Shown here: piece after piece, positions 33,998 to 46,313 of the stretch
How positions within the stretch are numbered: the stretch's first letter is position 1
Layout of the letters: the number at the start of each line of letters is the position of its first letter
Assembly: GCA_963082975.1 (NCBI GenBank)
Contig: OY720350.1
Span: 43,912,734 to 43,976,733, forward strand
DNA length: 64,000 bases
Direction: 5' to 3'
Source of the DNA: Labia minor
Taxonomy: Eukaryota; Arthropoda; Insecta; Dermaptera; Spongiphoridae
The notes under the pieces: model-generated
Databases searched by the model: none
Seen by the model: only the letters and a program-made list of their open reading frames with translations
What the model was told of the DNA's origin: nothing
Program-made: the position numbers and the translations under genes

Positions 33998-36243
33998 GTA
34001 ATTATATTTCAATGTTTTTTTCACCTAAACTATTTAATTGTCACTAAAATGGTAATTATACAAAAATATACCTCCAATATGGATTTGGATAATACTTTAC
34101 CAGAGCAATTCTTTTTTTCTTTATAATAAACTTTTCTTATAAAATTTTTGCCGGATGCTCTAGTTTACGGGATAAAAACTATTAAAATTGTCATATACAT
34201 CTGTGGTGTCGCTTAAATTTAAATTATGTTCTAAAAAAATTAAATATTTGTTTAATAAAAATTAAATTAAATTATTCTATGATAAAAAATATTATTCAAT
34301 AAATATAAAAAATAAAAAATATTCTATAAATATAAAAAATATTATTTTAAACAGAATTAAATATTATTTTAAATGGGATTAAATATTATTTGAATAAAAA
34401 TAAAATAATTTTTATAGCTAAAATTAAATATTTATTTATTTCGTTAACATTTACCGGTAATTTTTATTTCTATGTTATTTTTCATCGAAATTAATGTTAA
34501 TTGTCATTAAAATTATTTTTTTAAATATTATTTGTAGTGATATTATTCCTTAAATTGAATTTTAAATTACTTAGATATATAAAAATATAATGAATTAAAA
34601 TAACGAAAATAATTCTTTTTTTAGGTCCTCTATATTCTTGTGTATATTGTCATACCAATTTTATAAGTGAGGAATTTTTATGTAAACATCTAAAAAAATG
34701 TTTTCATAAAAAAATATTTTCAATTTTTAAAAGTGAGGTAAAACTCAAAAAAGATACAGAGAAATATTTAGTCGAAAAATTGGAACAAGAAACGGATTCA
34801 AACCAAACAGAAGACAGGCGATTTCAATGTAATTATTGTAAAGAGAAATTTAATTTGAAATCACATTTGAAATCACATTTATTAATTCATACTGGAGAAA
34901 AATCTTATGAATGTAATTATTGTGAAAAGAAGTTTCATCTGAAATTCATTTTAAATAGACATTTATTAATTCATACAGGAGAAAAACCTTTTGAATGTAA
35001 TTATTGTGAAAAGAAATTTAAATTGAAATCAACTTTAAAAAAACATTTATTAATTCATTCAGGAGAAAAACCTTTTGAATGTAATTATTGTGAAAAGAAA
35101 TTTAATCACAAATCAAATTTAAAAACACATTTACTAATTCATACAGGAGAAAAACCTTTTGAATGTAATTATTGTAAAAAGAAATTTAATCACAAATCAA
35201 CTTTAAAAAAACATTTATTAATTCATTCAGGAGAAAAACCTTTTGAATGTAATTATTGCAAAAAGAAATTTAATCGAAAATCACATTTAAAATTACATTT
35301 ATTAATTCATACAGGAGAAAAATCTTTTGAATGTAATTATTGTAAAAAGAAATTTAATCACAAATCTAATTTAAAAACACATTTATTAATTCATTCAGGA
35401 GAAAAACCTTTTGAATGTAATTATTGTGAAAAGAAATTTAATCACAAATCAATTTTAGATAAACATTTATTAATTCATTCAGGAGAAAAACCTTTTGAAT
35501 GTAATTATTGTGAAAAGAAATTTAATATGAAATCAGCTTTAAAAACACATTTATTAATGCATACAGGAGAAAAACCTTTCGAATGTAATTATTGTGAAAA
35601 AAAATTTAATCACAAATCAAATTTAAAAACACATTTACTAATTCATACAGGAGAAAAACCTTTTGAATGTAATTATTGTGAAAAGAAATTTAATCAGAAA
35701 TCAATTTTAGATAAACATTTATTAATTCATACAGGAGAAAAAGCTTTCGAATGTAATTATTGTAATAAGAAATTTAATCGAAAATCACATTTAAAATTAC
35801 ATTTATTAATTCATACAGGAGAAAAACCTTTTGAATGTAATTATTGTAAAAAGAAATTTAATACCAAATCTAATTTAAAAACACATTTATTAATTCATTC
35901 AGGAGAAAAACCTTTTGAATGTAATTATTGTGAAAAGAAATTTAAATTGAAATCAACTTTAAAAAAACATTTATTAATTCATTCAGGAGAAAAACCTTTT
36001 GAATGTAATTATTGTGAAAAGAAATTTAATATGAAATCAGCTTTAAAAACACATTTATTAATGCATACAGGAGAAAAACCTTTCGAATGTAATTATTGTG
36101 AAAAGAAATTTAATCACAAATCAAATTTAAAAACACATTTACTAATTCATACAGGAGAAAAACCTTTTGAATGTAATTATTGTGAAAAGAAATTTAATCA
36201 GAAATCACATTTAAAAACACATTTATTAATACATAATGTTTGA
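33952..36243 (+). CDS. C2H2 poly-zinc-finger protein, two exons, 554 aa
   Basis: Exon 1 is 33952-33997 (MDLSSKEDTKYPIYI plus one nt; AAAAATGG start context), the intron is 33998-34624 (GTAATT..TTTTTAG), and exon 2 is 34625-36243. Phases match and total length is 1665 nt with stop. Exon 2 opens with a divergent finger (C21, C24, H37, H43), then a linker, then 17 tandem 28-residue C2H2 fingers from C84, each CNYCxxKF.xKSxLxxHLLIH joined by TGEKPFE or SGEKPFE linkers. Such arrays bind DNA in the nucleus. Units differ mainly at helix positions -1, 3 and 6, the base-contacting ones. No KRAB, ZAD or BTB domain is visible. A poly(A) signal AATAAA lies at 36323. No close homologue can be named. Confidence 0.88.
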
Positions 36244-36644
36244 AAAACAGGCTTAATAATGAAAACTAGATTTTCTTGAAATATAGCTTATATATATTAT
36301 AGCACAAATTATAATTTAAATCAATAAAAATCTGATTTATTTAACTTTTTATTTATATTTACTATTTTATTTGGTCCATTAATAAATACATTATTCCTAA
36401 TTATCGATTACATTGAAGAATCCTATCATTTTATTATCCATGTTAATTTATTTATTATTTCTTAATACAATTCTAAAATATGTCTTTGATTCCTTCTTTT
36501 TACTAGTCTATAATTGTAAATAAACAAGAAACTTTATAAAAATCCTTAATTTAATTCTTAAGAAATTTTATAAAAATTCTTAATTTTCCCTTTACACTCC
36601 AAACATTTTTTACAATCACCTAGCAGCAACTCCGAGTCATTTTT
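36244..36644. other. 3' flank of the zinc-finger gene
   Basis: Poly(A) signal AATAAA at 36323-36328, then AT-rich sequence up to family B copy B5. Confidence 0.5.
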
Positions 36645-37271
36645 ACCGACCGACGATAGTAAGGGAGGTATTGTTTTCACACCAAATTTCACATGTGGAG
36701 ATTTTTACATATCTCCACGAATCATGCATTTTCTAAACAGAAAAAAGTATTTTTAGCATGATGTCTGTCCGTCTGTCCGTCCGTCCGTATAGATGTGTAC
36801 AGCCTGAACGGCTGAACGGATTTTGATGAAATTTGGTATATTTACTTAATGCATCAGTGGGATGAATTGATCAACTTTTGGTGCAAATCCGGAAACCGGA
36901 AGTGGTAGTATTAGCGATCGACGATAGGAAGGGACGGGTTATTTTCATACCAAATTTCACATGAGGAGATTTTTTACATATCATCACGAATCATTCACTT
37001 TGCATTGGTTTTATACTCGAGAAAAATCATATTTATTAGTTTTTTCTTGATTTAAAATTAAATGACGTCATCTAGCCATTCATGACGTCAAAGCCTGGTA
37101 TTACATATATATTATAAATAAAATAAAATTAAAAATATTTATGTTATATCCATATCTGTTTTTTATTACATTAATAAATATATTAAAATTATTTGAAATT
37201 GTTTCTGTAACTGGAAATTAATTTACTTCAAACCGTCGGTCGGTTCGAACCTGGCCACAGGTCAACTTATT
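36645..37271 (+). mobile_element. Family B Helentron-like repeat (B5), full length
   Basis: ACCGACCGACGATAG start after TTTT; GTCC/GTCT microsatellite (36767-36787); core ATGAAATTTGGTAT and ACCGGAAGTGG; paired TGACGTCA at about 37063-37090; end AACCGTCGGTCGGTTCG, hairpin GACCTG..CAGGTC with one mismatch, AACTTATT. Good reference copy. Confidence 0.76.
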
Positions 37272-40200
37272 TAGATATGATTAATTATAAGGAAATCGTG
37301 CTGTGTGTGAAGAAATTATTTTGATAAATAAAAGCTGTTTTTAAAAAGTTTTTTATATTTTTTTAATTTTAATTGTTATTAATATTCTTAAAGGATGAAT
37401 TATTTGTTTTTATCTATTTTGTAAATATTCTGTTTATGAAAAATCAAAAAAAAAAAAAAATTTTAATTTAAAATAAAAAATATTTTTTCTGAAATTAAAA
37501 TTAATTATATAAAATTTATATATATAAATCAGATTGATTTTTTTGTTATCATAGGTCAGTGTGATGTTATAATATCCAATTTATTAATGGTTAATGGATA
37601 AAGATGAAGTCTTTAAATATTTGGAACAAAATAGTTTTTAAAAATAAGCAAAAAAAAAAAAATATAATATGTGTAAAACGTACCTTAAAATTCAATTAAA
37701 AGATTAAAATCAAATTTAATAAATAATTATAATTATTTCATGAATTTGCAAATAATTCTGTTTTTGAATGCGCGCGCACCCTTCCTCCACTCCGAGCCCC
37801 CTTCGCTTAGCACCTCCTTCGTCCGGGTTCAGTAGGCAAGTGAGCACTCACACACACTCACAGCGCAGTGCATTCATACGCAGAGCTGATTTCGGCTAAA
37901 ATCAACCCTTAATCACTCGATAATAAAAGAATATATTGAAAATTAATTTCTTTTTATTAACTACCTATTAATTGAACTCAGAAATTATTATTGATCGTTA
38001 GAAAAAAAAAATTAAATCATACTTAAATGATATTAAATATAATATTGATAATAATTCGATAATAATTTTAATAACTTATAATTAAATGTTTATTGATACA
38101 AGATACAATCAATTTAATTGTTTCAAAATTTCACATTATATAAATTCAATAAAATTAAAAAAAAATCCAAAAATTATTATTAAATAAATTATATATTTAA
38201 TTTAATTTCCCTTCAATATATAATCAATTTTTAATTAATTTCCTATTATACAAAAACTAACTATATTAAAAATTCTCACAGTGCATTTTTATAATTTTTT
38301 ATTCATATACCCAAATAATTTATAAATTTTTCATTCAAATCTTTGAAAAGAATTAATCTTAAATATTCTATCAGATCTCATTAATTAAATTTTATTAAAA
38401 GTTAAATTAAAATTATTTAAAAATTAAAAAATCATATACCAAATTTTATTTTTCTTTAAATATATTTATTGAAATTTTTTTTAAATTTCAATATATATAT
38501 ATTAATCCTATTAAAACTTATTTATTTAAAAAATAGGAAGATGTGCTGATTATTTTCAAAATTCATATAATATAATTATAAATCAAAAAAATATAAATTT
38601 CTTATATTCATATAATAATAAATATAATATTTAAATATTCTATATATTCTTTCTAATCTCATTATCGCTCACACCGTTCCTTTCAAATCTCATTTGAATA
38701 TTGTTTTGTCAATTTCATATTATTATAACACTTTTGAAAAATGAATATTATTTCTATTACCGATATATCAATGAAACAGAATAAAATCTTCGTGAAATTA
38801 ATAAGATAATCATAATTAGTTTTCTGATTTTTCTAATATATTTTTATTATATGTCTATTAAATGCGTATTATAACTTATTATAATCATGGTTCTATATAG
38901 GATGTAAAATAATTTTTGTATTTTAATATTACAGAAAATATTTTAAAAATCTATACTTTTTTAATCCTATTAATATTATTTATTTATTTATATCTTATTT
39001 TTTTATTCCCTGTATATAATATAAATATCTAATCTTAATTATTTTTTTCTTTATCGAGGCGAGAGTGATGGACATCCATTCAAGTCTACGAGCTGTTCTT
39101 CGAGTTTAATCTGCGAGAAATATCAACCCTTTATTAACTCCGAGGTCAGTATTTATTATTAATTCTATTTTTAATTCAATTTAAATTTATTTATTGATTA
39201 TAAACTAATAAGTTATTTTTCTTCTTCTATTTCATGTTTCAATCTTCGTTCCTGCTACTGAATGTTGATTTGAATTCTTGATTATCCTCTCCATCCTAAA
39301 TGACGATGAAATGATTTAAATACAGCTCTACAAATGTAAGTAATAATCGTTATTTATTTAGCATGGCGCACTTTAAAATAGAAAATGTAAATATAATATT
39401 TAAAGTAAAGTTTAATATAATATATAGAAAGTATAATTAAATTACAATGATTTTTTGCTTTTGATAATATTCATTAGGGGATTATAGAGAAATATATTTA
39501 ATTTTATGACAGAATTTAGTGAGATTAGGAAATTTCAGAGTACATCTTTCAAGAAGTAGCATTGATAAAGGAGGCAGAAGAGACAAAGGTATTTTTAGAA
39601 TTAGTAGGTTTCGATGCGTTATAGGGAGGGTGGCTATTTTTTGATATATAATATATATATATATATATAGTTGTTAGGAATTTTCAGGTGGTTTCCTCCT
39701 ACATCCATGCATGTTCTCATCATACTAATTCATAGATTAGATTAGAATTAATAAATATATAAAATGTGGGTGGATAAAACAAATGCCATGCTATTATTTA
39801 AGGGATGGTTTGCATGAATTGCATGAATTGCCCGCCAGGTCTGAATTGTGCCATTTTGTATTACTGAGAGTGTATTTGAGGTGGATTGGATGAACGGGAA
39901 TTCGGGAAGGTAATTCAGCACAGTTCCGAAATGGGATTAGCCTGAACAGGAACAAATTGTTGGTTACCTTTTGAGCGCAGGGCTTTTTCGATTAGCATGG
40001 GCCTTCCATGCCTATGATGGAGGCTATGCACTCCCTTACTAGGTAGGTTTTATTTCAGGTTGCCCCGAATGTCGCGATTTCATTTCCAAATCCAAAAAAT
40101 CAAAGGCACTCTCAGCTGATTCAAAGAGGCTACAGACTAAACGCCTAATTTTTTTTTAATCTTTTTTTTTAAGGCAAACTTTCTTTATTATTACTTTTTC

Positions 40201-40998
40201 TAAATTTCGGAAGGCGAGGCTTGGAATGGCTAATTTATGGGGAAAAGAGGAGGCCCTATTAAATATTCAATTGTTTTTTTTAATTTAATTAATAATAAAA
40301 AAAATAATTGAATATCGCGATTATTTTCTTTAACTTTTTATTTTCATTTTGAAATATTCAATTTCATAATTTAAACTCTCTTTGATATATTTTAAATATT
40401 TTACTATATAGGTAGAATTAATTATTATTATAATTTCTCAATTTAAAATTAAAATGCAAACATCACAAAAAAAAATCATATATATTGTAAAAATATAACT
40501 GTTTTTCATTATTATTTCTTTTTAACTTACCAAATATAAAAATATTTTATTTTTTTTTATTATGGAAATTATTTCATATGAATATAAATATATTGTAATC
40601 GAATATATCTATACTCAATAATAATTTAATATTAATAAATTATCAAATTTTTTTCTTATCATTGTACTGATAAATCATATTTGGAAAGAAATAAAATATA
40701 GTTAAGCTTATTTAAAAAATTAACTTAATGTATAATTTTTGTTAATTATATACATGTGATACAACTTATTTTAAATAAATAAATAAAATTAGATCTCCTA
40801 AAAATTTTTTTAATTTTGATAGATCAAATATTCTTATTCTTTAGCTGACTTACAATTCCCATACCATCATTTTGCTTATTCTTATGTGTATTCTCTCTGT
40901 CCCAGTTTCCCCGCAAAAATTCTCCGGGAGATAAAAATGTCTCGGTTTACATAAATAATAATATCATCAGTGAATAAACCAAATATTATTCAATGTTT
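37272..40998. other. Mostly AT-rich, with CpG-containing islands and possible non-coding exons
   Basis: Three less AT-rich islands stand out. 37765-37925 has GCGCGCGC and an arthropod initiator-like TCAGT at 37829. 39058-39150 ends CTCCGAG|GTCAGTATT, a plausible splice donor, and a possible tiny exon near 39325-39338 precedes GTAAGTAAT. 39690-40260 shows no coding frame. Together they could be the promoter and leader exons of a plus-strand gene, but no coding exon is visible. Confidence 0.25.
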
Positions 40999-41359
40999 AC
41001 CGACCGACGATAGTAAGGGATGTATTGTTTTCAGACCAAATTTCACATGTGGAGATTTTTACATATCACCACGAATCATCCACTTTGTATTGGTTTTATC
41101 CCCGAGAAAAATCATCTTTATTAGTTTTTTCTTAATTTAAAATTATATGACGTCATCCAGCCATTCATGACGTCAGAGCCTGGTCTTACATATATATTAT
41201 AAATAAAATAAAATTAAAAATATTTATGTTATATGCCTATCTGTTTTTATTGCATTAATAGATATATTAAAATTATTTGAAATTGTTTCTGTAGCTGGAA
41301 ATTAATTACTTCAAACCGTCGCGTCGGTCGGTTCGGACCTGGCCACAGGTCAACTTATT
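40999..41359 (+). mobile_element. Family B element (B6), internal deletion
   Basis: Both ends are intact (ACCGACCGACG start; CGTCGCGTCGGTCGG with an extra CGTCG at the 3' motif, hairpin, AACTTATT). The microsatellite and core between the two ATCTCCACGAATCAT-like blocks are deleted, leaving 361 bp. Paired TGACGTCA sites are retained. Confidence 0.72.
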
Positions 41360-41560
41360 TTTCTTCCAATAAAGTCCGTCTGCTCTCGACGGTAGCCCAT
41401 GATCGTTCATGTCCTTATCTCTTTTTCACAACTAGTCTCTTCTGGGGAAACATCTTACAATAATAATCCTTTCCAAAAATAATTTTTTTTTTTAAATAAA
41501 TAAATTTTATTTTTTTTTACGGATTAATGATATTTTGAAAATATCATTACAATATATATA
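41360..41560 (-). repeat. Interspersed repeat G, minus orientation
   Basis: Matches 55472-55680 in reverse: TTTCCCCAGAAGAG, TCGAGAGCAGACGGAC, TTTATTGGA and the near-palindrome AATGATATTTT.AAAATATCATT. Possible LTR fragment (starts TGTAATG) but unproven. Its end abuts the family B6 terminus. Confidence 0.55.
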
Positions 41561-41715
41561 CTCGTATATCTATAATATACAATATTATATACAGGTTAAC
41601 CTAAAATCTAATGTTACGGGGCCTACTAGGCCTACTCGGCATTATGACTAAACCGACAATGATTATTCTAAAATTTTAATAAAATCAATTGAAAATAAAA
41701 TAATAAAATAATATA

Positions 41716-41754
<39 letters not shown>

Positions 41755-41834
41755 GAATATATTATTTTGTTTTATCTAAATATTGTGATTAATAAATATA
41801 ATATGATTTTAACAAGATTTCACTTAACATTTTT
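41561..41834. other. AT-rich spacer with AT microsatellite
   Basis: Long TA run at about 41712-41750; no gene. Confidence 0.5.
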
Positions 41835-42619
41835 ACCGGCCGACGATAGTAAGGGAGGTATTGTTTTCACACCAAATTTCACATGTGGAGATTTTTACAT
41901 ATCTCCACGAATCATGCATTTTCTTAACAGAAAAAAGTATTTTTAGCATGATGTCTGTCCGTCCGTCTGTCCGTCCGTATAGATGTGTACAGCCTGAACG
42001 GCTGAACGGATTTTGATGAAATTTGGTATATTTACTTAATGCATCAGTGGGATGAATTGATCAACTTTTGGTGCAAATCGGGAAACTGGAAGTGGTAGTA
42101 TTAGTAATCGACGTTAGGATGGGAAGGGTTATTTTCACACCAAATTTCACACGAGGAGTTTTTTTTATATATCTCCACAAATCATGCACTTTGTATTGGT
42201 TTTATCCTCGGGAAAATCGTCTTCATTAGTTTTTTCTTAATTTAAAATTATATGACGTCATCCAGCCATTGATGACGTCACACCCTGGTCTTGCATATAT
42301 ATATTATAAATAAAATAAAATTAAAAATGTTTATATTTATTATTTATGTATCCATATCTGTTTTTTATTACATTAATAGATATATTAAAATTATTTGAAA
42401 TTGTTTCTGTAGCTGGAAATTAATTTACTTCAAAGGACTGGCCACAGGTCAACTTATTAAATTATGCTTTTAAAATTTCGATATTTTCACACAATTAATT
42501 AATTCATTAAAATAATTTGTTCATTATTAATAAATAAATTCAACGGTTTTCATTTTTCAATCTCATCAAATTAATTTCGAGACAATAAATTTGTTACTCT
42601 TCTTTAAGATTACATATAT
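41835..42619 (+). mobile_element. Family B element (B7) with shared 161-bp tail
   Basis: Starts ACCGGCCGACGATAG; has a GTCC/GTCT microsatellite (41957-41980), core and paired TGACGTCA. Like B2 it has lost the inverted sub-terminal motif (TTACTTCAAAGGACTGGCCA) and is followed by the same 161 bp (42459-42619 equals 30760-30920 by eye). Unlike B2, no normal terminus follows. Confidence 0.72.
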
Positions 42620-43198
42620 ACAAATTATTACATAACAGATTTCAATTTTCAAATGTTTCTAAGGTAAAATAGAAATAAAATAATTGGAATACAATTCAAA
42701 AATAAGATATTCTTTAAATGTTTTTGAAATTGTTTTCAAGAACTTAACTTGAATTAATTTTCCAGCTTTTTCTTATTTCATGCAATTATTGATAATAATA
42801 GAGATTATTATAAGCAAATTTGAATTACCATGAATTATCTTTATGTATACATTTAATTTTTCTAAATAGTTTAATAATTTTTTCGAAAACGTATCACTGC
42901 TAATAAAACCGTTACTCTTTTTTCAATAAATGTAAATAATTAAAAAAATTTATTTTATTCTGATGCAGTGGCGTACCTAAGGGGGGGGGGGGGCGGTGAG
43001 TGCGGTCCGCACCGGGCGGCACTTATCTTGGGGCGGCATTTTTTATATTTAGTTATAGTTGTAAAAAGCAACTTATTCATTTCATATTTATTTTTTTTCT
43101 TTCTTGAATAATAAATGATTATTATGATTATTATAAGTTTACTATTTGATTTATTTAAATTATAATTAACTATATGATTTCGAATATTATTCCTCGTT

Positions 43199-43584
43199 AT
43201 TAAGAGAATTTTTATTAAAAGACCACATTATTTGTATAAAATTATTTATTAAATTAAAATAATTGTACAACGTTTCAACTGCTTATTCTGCAGTCGTTTT
43301 CAAGTAACCGTACGCTTGCTCCGATTCAAGCGGACTGATGCATGTCGGGACACGTCACCTCTTATATAGGCAGTGATATTGGCGCCAATTTTTGGCTCCA
43401 ATTTTTACCGCCAATTCTTAATCTCAACATGAAGTCAGCAGCAATTGTCAAAGCAAGCGTTTACAATCAAGAAGTATGATAGTGCATTATGTCTCTAAAA
43501 TGAAGATACTAAATTATTTCCATAATCAAGATATATACATAAATACACATTAGATTAATTATATTTAATTTAATCTGACAAATT
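43199..43584 (-). repeat. Penelope pseudo-LTR, copy 1
   Basis: 386 bp, starts ATTAAGAGAATTTTTATT on the plus strand. Same sequence at 45928-46313 (direct) and, inverted, at about 48335-48719. Contains a hammerhead-like motif. Confidence 0.88.
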
Positions 43585-45957
43585 TTACTCATCCAACACT
43601 ATGTTCCACATCTTATTAAGTCTATATCCATCCTCTTTGTTAATATTATTGGGATGATTATCAATTTCTATAGATTCTTTTATTTTTCTTTTCCACCAAT
43701 TATTTTCAATATGAAGTGTTTCTACATTATCTAAATTTATTTTATGTCCTGTTGTTAAGGCATGTTCTGCAATTGCTGATTGATTTGGATGTTTCAATCT
43801 AATGGCTCTCTCATGTTCAGACAGTCTTGTAGAAATCTTTCTACTTGTTTCACCAATGTATACTTTTTTGCATTCACAAGTTACCTTATAAACTCCATTA
43901 TTTTCGTTTTTAATTTTGTCTTTTATATTTGAGGTGAGAGAAGACATTTGTTTATGAGGTTTATATGTTACTCTGATGTTGTGTTTCCTCAATTTTGACG
44001 CTATTTTTTCTGTTGTTCCTTTTATATAAGGTAATGTTATTTGTGATCTGTATATTGGTTTTTCATTTTCATTTTTGATTTCTGTCTTTTTTGTTTTACT
44101 GAATTTCCTAATTTCATATTCCGAGAAGCCATTGTTTATGAAAGCTTCCTTCAATCGTTGTTTTTCTTTTTTAATGTTTTCATTTGAGCATATCTCTTCG
44201 GCTCTTTTGTGCAGTGTTTTTATCACTCCATATTTTTGTGATGGATGGTGGTGGGAATCTGCGTGGATATATCTGTTGGTGTGAGTTGTTTTCCTGAAAA
44301 TATCAAACCTTAATCTATTCTGTTTCTTTTTAATTAATACATCAAGAAACGGTAACTCTTCATTTATTTCCCATTCAACGCTTAGTTTTATATTTTTATG
44401 TAAATTATTTGCTGCTTCTACAAATTTAACTAAAGAATCCTTACCATGAGGCCAAATCATCAAAATATCATCCACATATCTAAGAAACAGTTTTGGTTTC
44501 TTTATTGCATTATTGACCAATTTTGATTCAAATTCTTCCATGAATATGTTAGCGAATACTGGGCTTAGTGGACTACCCATAGCACATCCTTCTTTTTGCT
44601 TATAAATCTTTTTATCATAAATAAAGTATGTAGATTTTTGGCAAAATTCTATTAATTCGAGAGTATTTTTATCTAATGTAATGTTTGATTTTATAATCTC
44701 AATGGTCTCGTCAATAGGAACATTTGTGTACAAGGAGTCCACATCCAGACTCACCAATATATCATTTTTTGTAATTTCTACTTTTGATAACATTTCTACT
44801 AAGTGGGTGGAATTTTTAACGTATGAAAAATTAGTACCTGTAAATGGTTTTAACAAATGTGCTAGATATTTTGATGAGTTGTAAGTCACTGAATTGATTT
44901 GACTAACTATTGGTCTTAAAGGTTTGTTGGTTTTATGGATTTTGGGATTACCGTATATTTTTGGTATTTGTGGATCTTTCGGTTTTAATTTATCTTTATC
45001 TTTTTCCTCAATAGGTAGATTCTTTATTATTGATTTTAGTTTTCTACAGAATTTATCCGTTGGATCTTTTTTCTGTATTTCGTAGGTAGAAGAATTCAAA
45101 ATATTTTCCATTTTTTGTTTATAATCCACTGTATTCATTACAACAGTGGCGTTACCTTTGTCGGCAGGGATAATCTTTAGAGAGTCATCGTTTCTAATTT
45201 CCTTCAGAGCACGCATCTCAGATTTTGTCAAATTTGGTTTGGGTGGTTTAGCATTTTTCAGTATGTTAATCGTATCAAATCTAATTTCCTCTGCAATGTT
45301 GTTTGGTAAGTTATATAAGGATGATTCAATTGAACTAACTATCTCAATTTTTGGAATTTTATTCGGTGCTATGGAGAACTTTGGTCCTTTTGCTAACACT
45401 GAGATGGTATTTTTGTCAAGACTTTTATTTGATAGATTGACTACTAATTTGTTATTATCAAAATTCTGAATAGATGTTTTAGTCTTATTGAATGAAAGTT
45501 TATCAAATTTTGATTTTTGAATATCGGTTTGTTTTTTATGTGTAAATTTAAAGTGTGTCTGGGATACGTGCTGCAAATAAGAAATTTCTTCCTGGGTTAA
45601 AACAGATTTTAGATTATTATATATATTGAATAAATCAGTGTCTAATGTAAATAAAACTTGCCTGATATTTGTGATGCGTTCTCGTAACAGAGCCAAACTA
45701 GCATTATTATATATGCTAGTCGCTCTTTTTGTGTATACAACTCGCTTAATATAAAAGCCTTTTGGTATAATATCTTGATCACGACATCTTTTTAAGAAAT
45801 TCAAAGAACTTAATAATTTTGCTTTTTTAACAATTAATCCATCATAACTCCTTACCTGCTTTTGAATTTTTAGGTTATATTTCTCATAAATGTATTTATT
45901 AAAGCTTTTGTGGTTATTTTGATAATTATTAAGAGAATTTTTATTAAAAGACCACAT
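43585..45957 (-). CDS. Penelope-like reverse transcriptase with GIY-YIG endonuclease
   Basis: About 790 aa from ATG at 45957 (an in-frame TTG at 45999 extends the open frame but is not a likely start). The first codons lie inside the terminal repeat. The central reverse transcriptase has GNPKIHK, SLDVDSLYTNVP, a GCAMGSPLSP block and the catalytic YVDD near residue 492. The C-terminal GIY-YIG domain (about residues 685-735) shows GVYKVTC and VYIGETSRKISTRLSEHE. This RT plus GIY-YIG pair defines endonuclease-bearing Penelope-like elements. The frame is intact, so the protein may be functional: the endonuclease nicks the target and the RT copies element RNA there. Confidence 0.93.
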   Translation of the reverse strand: MWSFNKNSLNNYQNNHKSFNKYIYEKYNLKIQKQVRSYDGLIVKKAKLLSSLNFLKRCRDQDIIPKGFYIKRVVYTKRATSIYNNASLALLRERITNIRQVLFTLDTDLFNIYNNLKSVLTQEEISYLQHVSQTHFKFTHKKQTDIQKSKFDKLSFNKTKTSIQNFDNNKLVVNLSNKSLDKNTISVLAKGPKFSIAPNKIPKIEIVSSIESSLYNLPNNIAEEIRFDTINILKNAKPPKPNLTKSEMRALKEIRNDDSLKIIPADKGNATVVMNTVDYKQKMENILNSSTYEIQKKDPTDKFCRKLKSIIKNLPIEEKDKDKLKPKDPQIPKIYGNPKIHKTNKPLRPIVSQINSVTYNSSKYLAHLLKPFTGTNFSYVKNSTHLVEMLSKVEITKNDILVSLDVDSLYTNVPIDETIEIIKSNITLDKNTLELIEFCQKSTYFIYDKKIYKQKEGCAMGSPLSPVFANIFMEEFESKLVNNAIKKPKLFLRYVDDILMIWPHGKDSLVKFVEAANNLHKNIKLSVEWEINEELPFLDVLIKKKQNRLRFDIFRKTTHTNRYIHADSHHHPSQKYGVIKTLHKRAEEICSNENIKKEKQRLKEAFINNGFSEYEIRKFSKTKKTEIKNENEKPIYRSQITLPYIKGTTEKIASKLRKHNIRVTYKPHKQMSSLTSNIKDKIKNENNGVYKVTCECKKVYIGETSRKISTRLSEHERAIRLKHPNQSAIAEHALTTGHKINLDNVETLHIENNWWKRKIKESIEIDNHPNNINKEDGYRLNKMWNIVLDE

Positions 45958-46313
45958 TATTTGTATAAAATTATTTATTAAATTAAAATAATTGTACAAC
46001 GTTTCAACTGCTTATTCTGCAGTCGTTTTCAAGTAACCGTACGCTTGCTCCGATTCAAGCGGACTGATGCATGTCGGGACACGTCACCTCTTATATAGGC
46101 AGTGATATTGGCGCCAATTTTTGGCTCCAATTTTTACCGCCAATTCTTAATCTCAACATGAAGTCAGCAGCAATTGTCAAAGCAAGCGTTTACAATCAAG
46201 AAGTATGATAGTGCATTATGTCTCTAAAATGAAGATACTAAATTATTTCCATAATCAAGATATATACATAAATACACATTAGATTAATTATATTTAATTT
46301 AATCTGACAAATT
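45928..46313 (-). repeat. Penelope pseudo-LTR, copy 2 (internal)
   Basis: Direct repeat of 43199-43584. It supplies the region upstream of the intact ORF, including its first codons and presumably its promoter. Confidence 0.88.

Noticed and set aside
34780-34780. Start of the zinc-finger protein at 34780
   Set aside because: The codon is TTG and the frame continues upstream through a divergent finger to a splice acceptor at 34624; an ATG exon in matching phase exists at 33952.
34800-36240. CRISPR-like or satellite array with regular 84-bp spacing
   Set aside because: The 84-bp period is exactly one C2H2 finger and the frame is open throughout.
45957-45999. Penelope ORF starting at 45999
   Set aside because: That codon is TTG; the first ATG in frame is at 45957.
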